Made by a program: the position numbers and the translations under genes. The notes under the pieces were generated by a model. The model saw nothing but the letters and a program-made list of their open reading frames with translations. It made no database searches and was not told the DNA's origin. A DNA stretch of 64,000 nucleotides from Salibacter halophilus (GTDB taxonomy: Bacteria; Bacteroidota; Bacteroidia; Flavobacteriales_G; Salibacteraceae), in the NCBI RefSeq assembly GCF_008806325.1, contig NZ_WACR01000012.1, positions 1 to 64,000 of the forward strand. Direction: 5' to 3'. Below, piece by piece: positions 34,450 through 43,564 of the stretch. Each line of letters starts with the position of its first letter. The stretch's first letter is position 1.

Positions 34450-37400
34450 TTAAACGGAGACCAAAAACCAGGTTATTAAATCAAAATTTTCTAATCTATA
34501 TTTCTCGTCCACTTTCACGTTTTGTTTCACCCGTTCTACCGCAGATTTCTCGCCCTTTCTCAGTTTAGCCAGCACATCTTTAGCTTCTTTGCCCATGGTC
34601 TTTTTAGTGCTGCCATCTTCTTGTTCAGCTACCTCTGCAGCTTGACTGTCTAAATAGGCTTTCAGTGATTTAACCAATCTTTGAATTTCATTCTCATTTC
34701 CTTTATCAATTGCATCGGGTACATATCGTTCCCTATCCTTGTGATAAGTGATCGCATCCAGGACCTCCTTTTGATTAAGCAGAACCAATTGTCCATTATT
34801 ATTGATATAGATCAGGTCAAAAACCTTGTATTCATGCGTTTTAGCCTTCTGAGGTCTGTTTGGATAACCTAACAGGGCGATGATACCGTCTTCGGGACAA
34901 ATTGCAGCATCCGCTTTGAAACCGGAATAAACGCCCTTTGGCATGTGTTGGTATTTGGCTTTGTCCTTGTTAAACTCTTCCATTAAATCCTGACGATAAC
35001 GTTCCAGTGACAAGTCATCAAAACCCAATCCCTGATCACTCACTTCAATGTCTTCCCAGGAAGTTTGCATTTGCTTCATCATTCTCTCTTTGAGACGACT
35101 CTCAAGGTTTTCGTCTTCAGCCATTTCTTTGAAGGTTTCAGAAAAATCCAACTGGACTTCTGATCCAGCTAATTTCATAGCTGCCATGCGTTGTTCTATT
35201 CTGCCCTGTAAATCGAGGTAACTATTAATGTTGTTCGAAGGCCAGAAATTGATTCCAAATATTTTTTCATTCGGTGAGCCCAGCCGGTCAATACGTCCCA
35301 TTCGCTGAATAATCCGAACAGGATTCCAGTGAATATCGTAATTGATAACCATGTCGGCATCCTGTAAATTTTGTCCTTCACTCAGCGTATCCGTGGCAAT
35401 CAGAATGTCGATAGGGCTTTGAAGTTTCACATACGTTTTAGGATGGTTCTCTTTCACCCAGGCGATCCAATTTTGATATGCTGCCCAGTCGCCCTTTTTG
35501 ATGTCGAAATCCCATTCTTTTTCTTTAAACAGTTTGGTGTAGGGAGCGAAGCGTTCCAGAATGGGTTCAAAGAGTTTGCTTTCCTCATCCGTATCAGAAG
35601 CCAAAGAGCCGGAACCTGAAACCATGGCTAACTTGTCATAGCCTCTGGATTTTAATTGCTTAAACAAGTATTCAGCGGTATCCCGGTAAACAGTGAATAT
35701 GACTACTTTTTGATTGTTGGCATTATGGCTTGATTGTCTTTTCTGTTCAATCTGTTTGATCAATACTTCCAGTTTATGATCAGCGGAATTGTGGTTTGTG
35801 GGTTGTATGGTTTCTTTTTTGATTCGCTCCTCAAACTTCAAAAGATTTAAGTATAGGCTATCCAGTGATTCCAAATCCTTTTTGAGGTCATCTTTAAAGT
35901 ATTCCAGATTTCCAGCAGCATCAATATCTGATAATTTCACCTTTCTTTTCTTCCCCAGGGAATACTCTTCATATTCCGCTTCCAGTTCGTCATCTTCAAA
36001 CAAGTCCTTGCGATCTTCTTTTAACGTATCGTTTTTCTTTTCTTGCTGAAATGCCTTTATCCAGTCTAATGCATTTTGATGGTGATCTTTGATTTTGCCG
36101 ATTGTTGAAAAGAAAGAATTCCATGATGACTCCAATCTTTTAACCATTAATATATACAGCATCTTGACTAGAAAGAACTCCCTTTGTCTTTCATCATGAA
36201 GAACATCACTCTCAATTTTTTCTATATAAGCAGAAGGTTGATAACCTGAAAGCTTGGGAGGGAAGTGGTCGAATAACTCTTCAAAAGATTCGAACTTCCC
36301 AAGTTCATTGGGTGTAACAAATAAATTTTTTGGCCTTCCCTTTTTTGGAAACGTTAGTGCAGACTCTTGTCCCTCGATCATCTTTCTTGTCCGTGAAACG
36401 GTCAATGTATCTGTAAGCGTAAAGAAGTTGGCCGGAAGTTTTTTAATGAACTCCGATATTTTCGGTTCCGGTTCATTTCTCCATTCATTAAATGCTTTCT
36501 GCGCTGTTCTAAATGAATAGTCAAGGTTTCTCACTCCTAAAGACTCCTCATAACCATGAGTATTTCCCTGAACCATCAATTTGAACTGATTCCTGATGTC
36601 GTTCAAAGAGTTGTTAATTGGTGTAGCCGACAAAAGCAATACTTTAATGTCTTCATTTGGCTGGAGAACATGCTCCATTAAAAACTTGTAACGATTGGAT
36701 TTATCATTCCTTAGGTTGTGGCTTTCATCAATAACAACCAATTTAGGTTTGTCATTGGTGAAATATTTATCTGCACGGTCAGTGTATTTTTCAAGTCTTT
36801 GATCAATTAAATCCGTGTGAAAACGGATTGAGTAATCTAATTGATCTTTTTCAAATCTTGATTCATGTTTTCTTTGATATCGTCTCCAGTTATGTTCCAG
36901 TTTCTTGGGGCATAATAGAAGTATCTCACGGCCTTGTAGTTGGAAAAATTTCATTACCGCAAGTGCGCTCCATGTTTTACCTAGCCCTACTGCGTCTGCA
37001 AGGATTGCTCCATTGTATTTTTGGAGCATACGAATTAAGCTAAGAGCCCCTTTTTTCTGAAAATCATAAAGTGTGTTATAAACCACTGAATTTTCAAGTC
37101 GCCCTACTTGTCGGTTGAATTCAGGATCATTTTCCTCTTCAAGTATTTGATTTCCGAATAGTTCAAAAAGTATTTTATAGTAAATATCCCTTGGTGAATA
37201 CTTGATAAATATTCTCTCAATTTCATTGATAAGGTACTCCTTGAAATCAACTTTGGTTTTAGTCCCATCTTTATGCACTATGGTTTTCTGCTTATGAGCC
37301 TGGGGTCTTTTCCAAAGTGTTTCAAACCATTCTACCAGTTCTTTGTATTGGTTATTATTTCCTGTTTCGGCAATGTTTAATTCCACATTGCTAGTCTGCT

Positions 37401-37830
37401 TTAGTCCAATTCCGGCCTCAGTAAGATTGGAGCTACCCGAAATGAAGTATTTGTTTCTATCATCGTTTTTCGCTGGGTTAAAGAGGTAGTTTTTAGCATG
37501 GCAAAAATTTGGCTCAAGTGTTTTGGCTGATACTTTATCTTGTTTTAAAAATTTCACACATTCCTTAGAAACACTTTTGAGTTTTAAAGCTGCTTCAATA
37601 GTTATGTTTTCGTTTAGAAGGTCAAGAGGCCGGTTTTCCTCAAAGTCAATATTCACAATATCTCCAAGGACTAACCTATATTGTTCAACTTTATTATTTA
37701 CAGTTTTGGAGAGGTATGCCAAAGCTCCAATAGTAAAGTATCCAGTTACAATATCAAGTTTACCTTCTTCGGTATACTTGCTTATCCACTCATGGACTTT
37801 CAGATTTTCGTTTTCGTTATCTAATATCAT
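34450..37830 (-). CDS. SNF2-type helicase with N-terminal PLD nuclease domain
   Basis: 1126 residues. Residues 1-170 are a phospholipase D-like nuclease domain with H111 and K113 in CHAKNYLF and GSSN at 132-135 (one HKD half, so dimerisation is expected). The helicase core follows: Walker A DAVGLGKTWSAL (about 279-290), DESH (about 368-371), LLSATPINNS, and in the second RecA lobe IATDTLSEGQNLQ and QRMGRIDRLGSP. The end is a helical region. Such enzymes act in restriction systems; DrmD of class 1 DISARM is a SNF2 protein paired with a methylase, but drmA, drmB and drmC are not here. It starts on the stop codon of the XRE gene (TAATG). Confidence 0.88.
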   Translation of the reverse strand: MILDNENENLKVHEWISKYTEEGKLDIVTGYFTIGALAYLSKTVNNKVEQYRLVLGDIVNIDFEENRPLDLLNENITIEAALKLKSVSKECVKFLKQDKVSAKTLEPNFCHAKNYLFNPAKNDDRNKYFISGSSNLTEAGIGLKQTSNVELNIAETGNNNQYKELVEWFETLWKRPQAHKQKTIVHKDGTKTKVDFKEYLINEIERIFIKYSPRDIYYKILFELFGNQILEEENDPEFNRQVGRLENSVVYNTLYDFQKKGALSLIRMLQKYNGAILADAVGLGKTWSALAVMKFFQLQGREILLLCPKKLEHNWRRYQRKHESRFEKDQLDYSIRFHTDLIDQRLEKYTDRADKYFTNDKPKLVVIDESHNLRNDKSNRYKFLMEHVLQPNEDIKVLLLSATPINNSLNDIRNQFKLMVQGNTHGYEESLGVRNLDYSFRTAQKAFNEWRNEPEPKISEFIKKLPANFFTLTDTLTVSRTRKMIEGQESALTFPKKGRPKNLFVTPNELGKFESFEELFDHFPPKLSGYQPSAYIEKIESDVLHDERQREFFLVKMLYILMVKRLESSWNSFFSTIGKIKDHHQNALDWIKAFQQEKKNDTLKEDRKDLFEDDELEAEYEEYSLGKKRKVKLSDIDAAGNLEYFKDDLKKDLESLDSLYLNLLKFEERIKKETIQPTNHNSADHKLEVLIKQIEQKRQSSHNANNQKVVIFTVYRDTAEYLFKQLKSRGYDKLAMVSGSGSLASDTDEESKLFEPILERFAPYTKLFKEKEWDFDIKKGDWAAYQNWIAWVKENHPKTYVKLQSPIDILIATDTLSEGQNLQDADMVINYDIHWNPVRIIQRMGRIDRLGSPNEKIFGINFWPSNNINSYLDLQGRIEQRMAAMKLAGSEVQLDFSETFKEMAEDENLESRLKERMMKQMQTSWEDIEVSDQGLGFDDLSLERYRQDLMEEFNKDKAKYQHMPKGVYSGFKADAAICPEDGIIALLGYPNRPQKAKTHEYKVFDLIYINNNGQLVLLNQKEVLDAITYHKDRERYVPDAIDKGNENEIQRLVKSLKAYLDSQAAEVAEQEDGSTKKTMGKEAKDVLAKLRKGEKSAVERVKQNVKVDEKYRLENFDLITWFLVSV

Positions 37831-38027
37831 TAGTTACTGTCTTCAGCCTTAATCAATTCCTTAGGATTTACCCCCAATATTTTTGCTATTTCAAAAAGCA
37901 CTTCCAACCGGGGTTGTTGTCTGTTTTGAACATACCCATTAACCATGTTGTAGCTCTTTCCAAGCTGTTCAGCCAACCATTTTTGCTTAATTCCTTTTAC
38001 CTCAAGAACTTCTTTTATTCTGTTCAT
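37830..38027 (-). CDS. Small XRE-family regulator heading the defence gene train
   Basis: 65 residues, nearly all a Cro/CI helix-turn-helix: IKEVLEVKGIKQKWLAEQLG, then SYNMVNGYVQNRQQPRLEVLFEIA. Its stop codon overlaps the helicase ATG by one base, so it is the first gene of the train. Small XRE proteins in this place control restriction and defence operons and often delay the nuclease until methylation is complete; that role is inferred. Confidence 0.88.
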   Translation of the reverse strand: MNRIKEVLEVKGIKQKWLAEQLGKSYNMVNGYVQNRQQPRLEVLFEIAKILGVNPKELIKAEDSN

Positions 38028-38047
38028 GTCTTCAATAAGTCAAGCAC

Positions 38048-38077
38048 CTAATGTACGTTTAATATCTCGTTTTTCAA
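38048..38077 (-). promoter_or_regulatory. Candidate promoter of the defence gene train
   Basis: On the minus strand TTG (plus 38075-38077), a 19-bp spacer and TACATTAG (plus 38048-38055) fit TTTG-N19-TAnnTTTG with one mismatch in the -7 box. The box ends 20 bp before the XRE start. The rest of 38078-38238 has no gene; it contains GCGCGTTGG (near 38186), a short stretch also present in the non-coding region at 26778. Confidence 0.4.
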
Positions 38078-38238
38078 TACAAAAAGCGTTCGAATAATTC
38101 TCAGTCTGTCCGAGATATAGTTAAAAGAACAGGCTCTTTTGGTTTTTCAGCGATGGCTTGTATGTAGGCAAAAACCAAATGTGCCTATTTGCGCGTTGGT
38201 CTTTTCAGCATGTTGCCCAAATCAACTTTAAAAGAATC

Positions 38239-40335
38239 TTAAAAACGAATTCTCATTTGTAAGCGCAGCTCTGTCTTGTGAGGCTGGTCGATTTGATTTA
38301 ACCCTGCACTAATCTCATCAACATTACTGTAATAAGACTGCCCAAGCTTCGCCCAAACATCGAGGTAGCGAGTTGGTTCAAATTTCAACATTCCGTACCA
38401 CCTGAATCCGCGATCAAAAAATGCCGGAATGCTAAAATAGTAGAGCACATCATTTTCGTAAGCATAAACGCGAGCGTTGTAACCCGTTACATCAAAGAGC
38501 GCCATTCTGCCCCAAAAAGACCATTTCGATTTGTTGGGATTGTACTTCACATCCTGAAAAAGTAAAAAACCGGTTGCCGGATCTTCATCCCCGTTTTGAT
38601 AAAAAGTGTACTCAACACGGTTTCCCAAACTCAGGTTCTTAGAAACACTGTAATCAATATCGTACCTGAAATTATGCCTAACCTGATCGACAGGCACATT
38701 CACCGGACGTTCAGTCATTGTGGCGTTTCGCCTATCGCTTTCAGTTCTGTAGCGGACATACATTTCCACATAGCTACTGGGAGCGTAATCGAGTTGTGCG
38801 AGGTAATCTGCCCCAATTGAAGGAGCGTCAACTCTAAAGCTCATCCAGTCGTGTCGGTAGAAATCAGCGTAACCAGTGAAGTTCAACCTCGGTGCAACTT
38901 TGAAGCGCCCTCCAACATAAGTTCCTCTTTCATTTTGGTTGTTGCTCGACTCACCAAATGCCCTCGCATAAACCGAATGATAATCTTTTTGATAGTTGCG
39001 ATTGATAACAACCATTTCGAGTCGTGGGTCGAGTTCAATTTGAGCTCCGCTAATGTATGCCCAACCTCCATTTCGCGAAACTGCCGCCTCTCCAAAGAAG
39101 TTGACCTTCCCTACAATCCAGTTTAAGTCAGCACTGGCATTGTATGTTTCAGCATCGTTTAAATCGAATTTGTTGTAAAGTCTCAAGTTACGGTTGAATG
39201 ATCCATCGTAATTGTAATGAACTCCGGTTACCCCAAAATGGAAGTTATTTTTCTCGTAAGACACGTTTCCTCCCATGATCTGTTCATTCACTGCAGATTT
39301 ATCGGCCATTTCACCCGGTGTTCTATGATAACCACTGGCCTGAAGAGAAGAGAAAACAATTTCATCAGAAGTGGCAGTATCATTTCCTTCACGGTTGGCG
39401 TCAACATTTTTGTTGCTGTAAAAAACAGTTGTTGAAATGGAATTTGACAATTCGATAGTTGCAGCCGCCCCACGCAAAAACAAGTTTTCATTAGCACTTG
39501 TGTAAGCTCTTAACTTTTGCCCATACCGTATTGCATTTAAAGCATTTGGTGTTTTACCAAATGAAAAGCCACTCCACAAAGCCAAACCCTGACCAAATTG
39601 TGCGTGATAATCTCCCAGCGCTAATTGCTTCACCGGACCAATATTCCTGGCAAAAACATGAGCCGAATAAAAATCAAAACCCTCTTTATTGTTTCCTGAA
39701 AAGAATTCTTCTCCTGCATCTTTATCACCAGTAAAACCAAAAGAAAGCTGGTTGGTAAACTGGTACCGGTAGCGCATATAAAGTCTTTCGGGAGAGCCGA
39801 GGTATCTGCGGTTTGGACTTTCTTCGAGTACCGAATCTGCTATTGGGCTAAATCCTTCCTGTTCCTCTAGTACACTGCTGTAACGCAAAAAGATATCGTG
39901 TCCACCGTATTTAAAAGCTCGTTTTAGATCGAAGCTCTTGTCATCTTTCACAGGGCTTGTGGTCACGAAAGGTAAAATTTGATTGATCGTATTCAGATCC
40001 AAACTCTCCACTTCACGCAATTCGTAAATGGTTTTCATTTCCCCAAATTGTGCAACATATGTAAGGATACCGGCAATTTGAAACGGTGAGAGTAAATTGA
40101 GTCTTTCAAGTTCTTCCCTATCTGTATTGTTGAGGTTAATCGGGAAGTCATAGTAGTAGCTCAAGTCATCGGTTAAAGTAGTGAAGTCAATGTTTTCGCT
40201 CTCGGCCTCCTCTGCTAAAAACTCGATGCGTTGCTGGATGACGGAATTTTTGATTTCCTCCCGGTTCTGACCGAAAAGAAAAGTTGAAAACGTGCAGGAT
40301 AACAGCACCAGAATATGTTTCAACTCAAAACGCAT
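38239..40335 (-). CDS. Outer-membrane beta-barrel protein with N-terminal helix-hairpin-helix domain
   Basis: 698 residues. A signal peptide (1-22, ending FGQ) is followed by a ComEA-like helix-hairpin-helix region (about 55-135: PINLNNTDREELERLNLL, then YELREVESLDLNTINQIL) and about 550 residues of amphipathic strands rich in aromatics, ending in LQMRIRF, a barrel-type final strand. Helix-hairpin-helix motifs usually bind DNA; here the domain would lie in the periplasm. The role is unknown, although the type is conserved in Bacteroidota. An exact motif copy (40263-40272) lies in the signal-peptide codons. It overlaps the upstream gene by 11 bp. Confidence 0.8.
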   Translation of the reverse strand: MRFELKHILVLLSCTFSTFLFGQNREEIKNSVIQQRIEFLAEEAESENIDFTTLTDDLSYYYDFPINLNNTDREELERLNLLSPFQIAGILTYVAQFGEMKTIYELREVESLDLNTINQILPFVTTSPVKDDKSFDLKRAFKYGGHDIFLRYSSVLEEQEGFSPIADSVLEESPNRRYLGSPERLYMRYRYQFTNQLSFGFTGDKDAGEEFFSGNNKEGFDFYSAHVFARNIGPVKQLALGDYHAQFGQGLALWSGFSFGKTPNALNAIRYGQKLRAYTSANENLFLRGAAATIELSNSISTTVFYSNKNVDANREGNDTATSDEIVFSSLQASGYHRTPGEMADKSAVNEQIMGGNVSYEKNNFHFGVTGVHYNYDGSFNRNLRLYNKFDLNDAETYNASADLNWIVGKVNFFGEAAVSRNGGWAYISGAQIELDPRLEMVVINRNYQKDYHSVYARAFGESSNNQNERGTYVGGRFKVAPRLNFTGYADFYRHDWMSFRVDAPSIGADYLAQLDYAPSSYVEMYVRYRTESDRRNATMTERPVNVPVDQVRHNFRYDIDYSVSKNLSLGNRVEYTFYQNGDEDPATGFLLFQDVKYNPNKSKWSFWGRMALFDVTGYNARVYAYENDVLYYFSIPAFFDRGFRWYGMLKFEPTRYLDVWAKLGQSYYSNVDEISAGLNQIDQPHKTELRLQMRIRF

Positions 40336-41143
40336 AATGCATGGAGGCTTGTGGTGAATATCCTAGTATGTAGTGGTAAGAGGATGCTAAATCGATTGAA
40401 AATCCGCCAAAATTAAGCCCAAAACCAAAGCTGTTTTCAAAATGATTTGTCGAGAGTCCGCCTCTCAGATAAAGCATTTCAACGACTTTATATTCTGCTC
40501 CAATTTTCACATTAGCATCATTATCAAGGTCTTTTTGCACTTCGATATTTGTCGTGAGCTTTTCAGAGAACTCGTACCCTCCGCCAATTCTCAAAATAAC
40601 CGGAATGCGCTCATCGTTGTAATCCGCAATTTTGGCGTAAGACGGGTTGTAGAGATGCGCTCCGATTGTGAGATCATCAGTTACTTTGGCCAGCATCCCG
40701 ATCTCGGCTGTTAAAACTCCTGTGTTCCCGTAATAAGATTCCTGAAACCCGATGTGGTAATAATTCAGCCGAACACCGGCCGAGATGCGTTTCCCCAACT
40801 GCCTGGCGTAAGCGATTCCCGCTTTGGTTTCGTTGTATTGCGTGTAACCAAATTGCGATACTGAAACACCAAATGTCCCGGCATTTTCAGTTGGTAAAGC
40901 AAATGCTACCGCTTTTGTGGAGAGTTCGTTGAGCAAAAATCTGTTTTGGTAGCTGATGGCTGCTGTTGGCTTTTCCAAATAAGCCAGTGCGGCCTGGTTG
41001 TGGTGAATTGCCCACTCATCGACATTCGTGACAGCGGCATTTGACATGGCTGCTGCCCTGGCCCCCAGTTGTGGATTGTGCGTTTGCCCGCTCAACAAAA
41101 GAGAGCTAAAAATGGCAAACAGGAAAATTGATAAAAATTTCAA
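40325..41143 (-). CDS. PorV/PorQ-like outer-membrane barrel protein
   Basis: 272 residues. Signal peptide (ending LLSGQ) then the N-terminal signature LGARAAAMSNAAVTNVDEWAIHHNQAALAYL, written here only to its first part, seen at about residues 26-56, as in the PorV/PorQ/UPF0164 family of FadL-like barrels. The protein ends in F, as barrel proteins do. PorV and PorQ shuttle or help process T9SS cargo; this paralogue may do the same or act in transport. It overlaps the helix-hairpin-helix barrel gene, so the two outer-membrane proteins are made together. Confidence 0.75.
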   Translation of the reverse strand: MKFLSIFLFAIFSSLLLSGQTHNPQLGARAAAMSNAAVTNVDEWAIHHNQAALAYLEKPTAAISYQNRFLLNELSTKAVAFALPTENAGTFGVSVSQFGYTQYNETKAGIAYARQLGKRISAGVRLNYYHIGFQESYYGNTGVLTAEIGMLAKVTDDLTIGAHLYNPSYAKIADYNDERIPVILRIGGGYEFSEKLTTNIEVQKDLDNDANVKIGAEYKVVEMLYLRGGLSTNHFENSFGFGLNFGGFSIDLASSYHYILGYSPQASMHYAF

Positions 41144-41210
41144 AGCGGTTGATTTTTCACAAATTAAAACAATCTGATGATTAATTGCTTTGCGAAAAAG
41201 TTAAATCCTT

Positions 41211-41699
41211 TTACTTATTAAATTTCTCTGCCTTATCGAGCACTTTTTCCTTTAATGATTTTTTGTAAGCTTCAATTTTGGTCAGAACCGAATGATCTCC
41301 GGAACCGATGATTTGAGCGGCTAGAATTCCAGCATTTTTAGCACCGTCAAGTGCGACAGTTGCTACTGGAACTCCGCCCGGCATTTGTAGAATACTCAAA
41401 ACAGAATCCCATCCATCGATTGAGTTGCTCGATTTAACCGGAACACCGATAACCGGTAACGGAGTAATGCTCGCTGTCATTCCGGGTAAGTGGGCTGCAC
41501 CTCCAGCTCCGGCAACGATTACTTTTATTCCGCGAGAATGTGCATTTTTCGCATAATCCATCATTCGCTCAGGTGTGCGATGAGCCGAAATAATTTCTTT
41601 TTCGTACTCTACACCCAGTTCATCGAGAATTTCTGCCGCTTCTTTCATTACCGGCCAGTCGCTATCACTGCCCATGATGATTCCTACCTGTGCGCTCAT
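41211..41699 (-). CDS. purE: N5-carboxyaminoimidazole ribonucleotide mutase
   Basis: 162 residues, usual length. Purine synthesis step after PurK. Motifs: [20 protein letters not shown], the catalytic His in [10 protein letters not shown], and [15 protein letters not shown]. Its ATG overlaps the purK stop by 4 bp. An exact motif copy is at 41280-41289. Confidence 0.97.
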   Translation of the reverse strand: MSAQVGIIMGSDSDWPVMKEAAEILDELGVEYEKEIISAHRTPERMMDYAKNAHSRGIKVIVAGAGGAAHLPGMTASITPLPVIGVPVKSSNSIDGWDSVLSILQMPGGVPVATVALDGAKNAGILAAQIIGSGDHSVLTKIEAYKKSLKEKVLDKAEKFNK

Positions 41700-42832
41700 C
41701 GTGTTTTGATTTTAAGTGTGTCTTTAATCTTTTTTGCTTTCTCCTTAGCTGATTCCAATTCCTTATCAACAACTGTAACGTGTCCCATTTTACGATAAGG
41801 TTTCGTCTTCCATTTTCCGTAAAGGTGAACAGTTGCTCCTGAAATTGCCATTACTTCTTCGAGTCCCTCTACAAATGCTTCACCGGTGTGATCTTTTTCT
41901 CCAAGTAAATTCACCATTACAGATGGCGCTATAATTGAAGTATCCCCGAGTGGCATTCCGGTTATCGCTCTTAAATACTGCTCAAACTGAGAAGTGATAT
42001 TTCCTTCGATTGTTTGGTGACCGCTATTGTGCGGACGAGGAGCAATTTCATTAACCATCACTTCTCCGTCTTTCGTGAGGAACATTTCTACTGCCAAAAG
42101 CCCCACTACTTTTGTCGATTCTGCAACCTGAGTTGCGAGGTCCTGGGCTTTTTGTTCTACTTCCTGGGAAATTGCAGCCGGACTAAAAAGATATTCTACC
42201 AGGTTAGCCTCCGGATTGAATTCGAGTTCAACAACGGGGAATGTTTTCACTTCTCCTTTTGTATTTCGGGCTACGATTACTGAGAGTTCTTTTTCAAAAT
42301 CGATCAGATCCTCAAATACTGATGGCTCATGAAAGCCGTGAGTCACGTCCTTTTTGTCTCTCAGGATCTGAACACCTTTCCCGTCATAACCTCCTTTCCG
42401 GAGTTTTTGTACAACGGGTAACTCAATATTGTAGTCAAACGAATCTGAAAGAATGAAAGGTGCAGTTGGAATGCTATGTTCTTTATAAAATTCTTTTTGC
42501 GTTCCCTTATCCTGAATCATTCGCAGGATATGCGGTTGTGGATAAACTTCTACTCCTTCTTTCTCGAGCGTTTCAAGTGCATCTACATTTACATGCTCTA
42601 TTTCAATCGTCAACAAGTCCAGGTTCTGACCAAAAGAAACGACAGTTGAATAATCCATCAAATCACCTTGTGTGAATGACGTTGCAATATCCTTGCATGG
42701 CGCTAGCTCTGAGGGATCGAGAATGTGAACAGATGCGTTGTAGTTGATCGCTTCCTGAATGAACATACGACCTAACTGACCTCCGCCAAGAATGCCGAGC
42801 TTGAAGTTTGAATTGTAAAATGCTTTATCCAT
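41696..42832 (-). CDS. purK: N5-carboxyaminoimidazole ribonucleotide synthase
   Basis: 378 residues from ATG 42832 ([21 protein letters not shown]); an ATG eight codons upstream is less likely. ATP-grasp enzyme carboxylating AIR with bicarbonate. Motifs: [27 protein letters not shown] in the ATP-grasp loop, and [16 protein letters not shown]. Together with purE it completes the two-step bacterial conversion of AIR to CAIR. An exact motif copy is at 42622-42631. Confidence 0.96.
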   Translation of the reverse strand: MDKAFYNSNFKLGILGGGQLGRMFIQEAINYNASVHILDPSELAPCKDIATSFTQGDLMDYSTVVSFGQNLDLLTIEIEHVNVDALETLEKEGVEVYPQPHILRMIQDKGTQKEFYKEHSIPTAPFILSDSFDYNIELPVVQKLRKGGYDGKGVQILRDKKDVTHGFHEPSVFEDLIDFEKELSVIVARNTKGEVKTFPVVELEFNPEANLVEYLFSPAAISQEVEQKAQDLATQVAESTKVVGLLAVEMFLTKDGEVMVNEIAPRPHNSGHQTIEGNITSQFEQYLRAITGMPLGDTSIIAPSVMVNLLGEKDHTGEAFVEGLEEVMAISGATVHLYGKWKTKPYRKMGHVTVVDKELESAKEKAKKIKDTLKIKTR

Positions 42833-42919
42833 GTGGCAAATATAGTGAACCAACACGTGAATAAAGGCGATAAAGATGTTTTGCTTTAAATGAGAAAAAC
42901 TAGTAATGAATTAAAAATT

Positions 42920-43552
42920 CTACTCTACTAAGTCTTCTCTCAACCAAACATCTTTACCTATCCATAAAGCAATCATTCCCGTTCCTTTTTGAATGCAGAG
43001 GCTATCTAGAATATCCGTGCTATCTCGATACTCTTGTGCCCTATTTCTAAAGATGAAACTATTCTCATAAGTTTTACCATTAATTGAGATGGGGTGCAAC
43101 AATTCGTTTAGTGTACCCTCAATTTCATTCCCAACGGGTGTCAACATTTTTTCACCACTACTCAGCGTGCTTTTTAATCTGTATTGATATCCTGTAGGAT
43201 TTTTATTCTTATCACTAAATTCAAGTATATTAATAGAGTTACTTATTTCTATTGTTTTTTTTGCGTTTGACATTATAATTTCGAGATTACGCTCACACCC
43301 ACATGAAGTTGATAAGACAGTACATGTTTCCTCATAGGCATCACTTTTTTCGCTTTTGATCAAGTTCAAACTAATATTATTATTAAATGAATCATTAGTA
43401 AAAGTAATTAAGGCATCCAGTTTTGGGTTAACTGTTACACTATGTAAAGCATTATTGTTGTCATATGATTTGCAATCAAACTCTTTTGAACACGATGAGC
43501 AAGAACTCAATGAAAAAATGAATAGTAAAGCGATAATATTTTGAGGTTTCAT
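42920..43552 (-). CDS. Lipoprotein of unknown function
   Basis: 210 residues. Lipoprotein signal peptide with a lipobox at LSSCSS (Cys about 18) followed by a second cysteine pair. The mature part is beta-rich with ETCTVLSTSCGCERNLEI in the middle. No family recognised. It lies 12 bp after the large T9SS hydrolase gene and is probably co-transcribed with it. Confidence 0.65.
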   Translation of the reverse strand: MKPQNIIALLFIFSLSSCSSCSKEFDCKSYDNNNALHSVTVNPKLDALITFTNDSFNNNISLNLIKSEKSDAYEETCTVLSTSCGCERNLEIIMSNAKKTIEISNSINILEFSDKNKNPTGYQYRLKSTLSSGEKMLTPVGNEIEGTLNELLHPISINGKTYENSFIFRNRAQEYRDSTDILDSLCIQKGTGMIALWIGKDVWLREDLVE

Positions 43553-43564
43553 AATCGAAATTTT

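Noticed and set aside
25656-38238. Direct repeats or a tRNA attachment site bounding the island
   Set aside because: I compared the sequences near 25.66-25.78 kb and 38.03-38.24 kb and found only the 9-base GCGCGTTGG similarity; no tRNA gene or integrase was seen.
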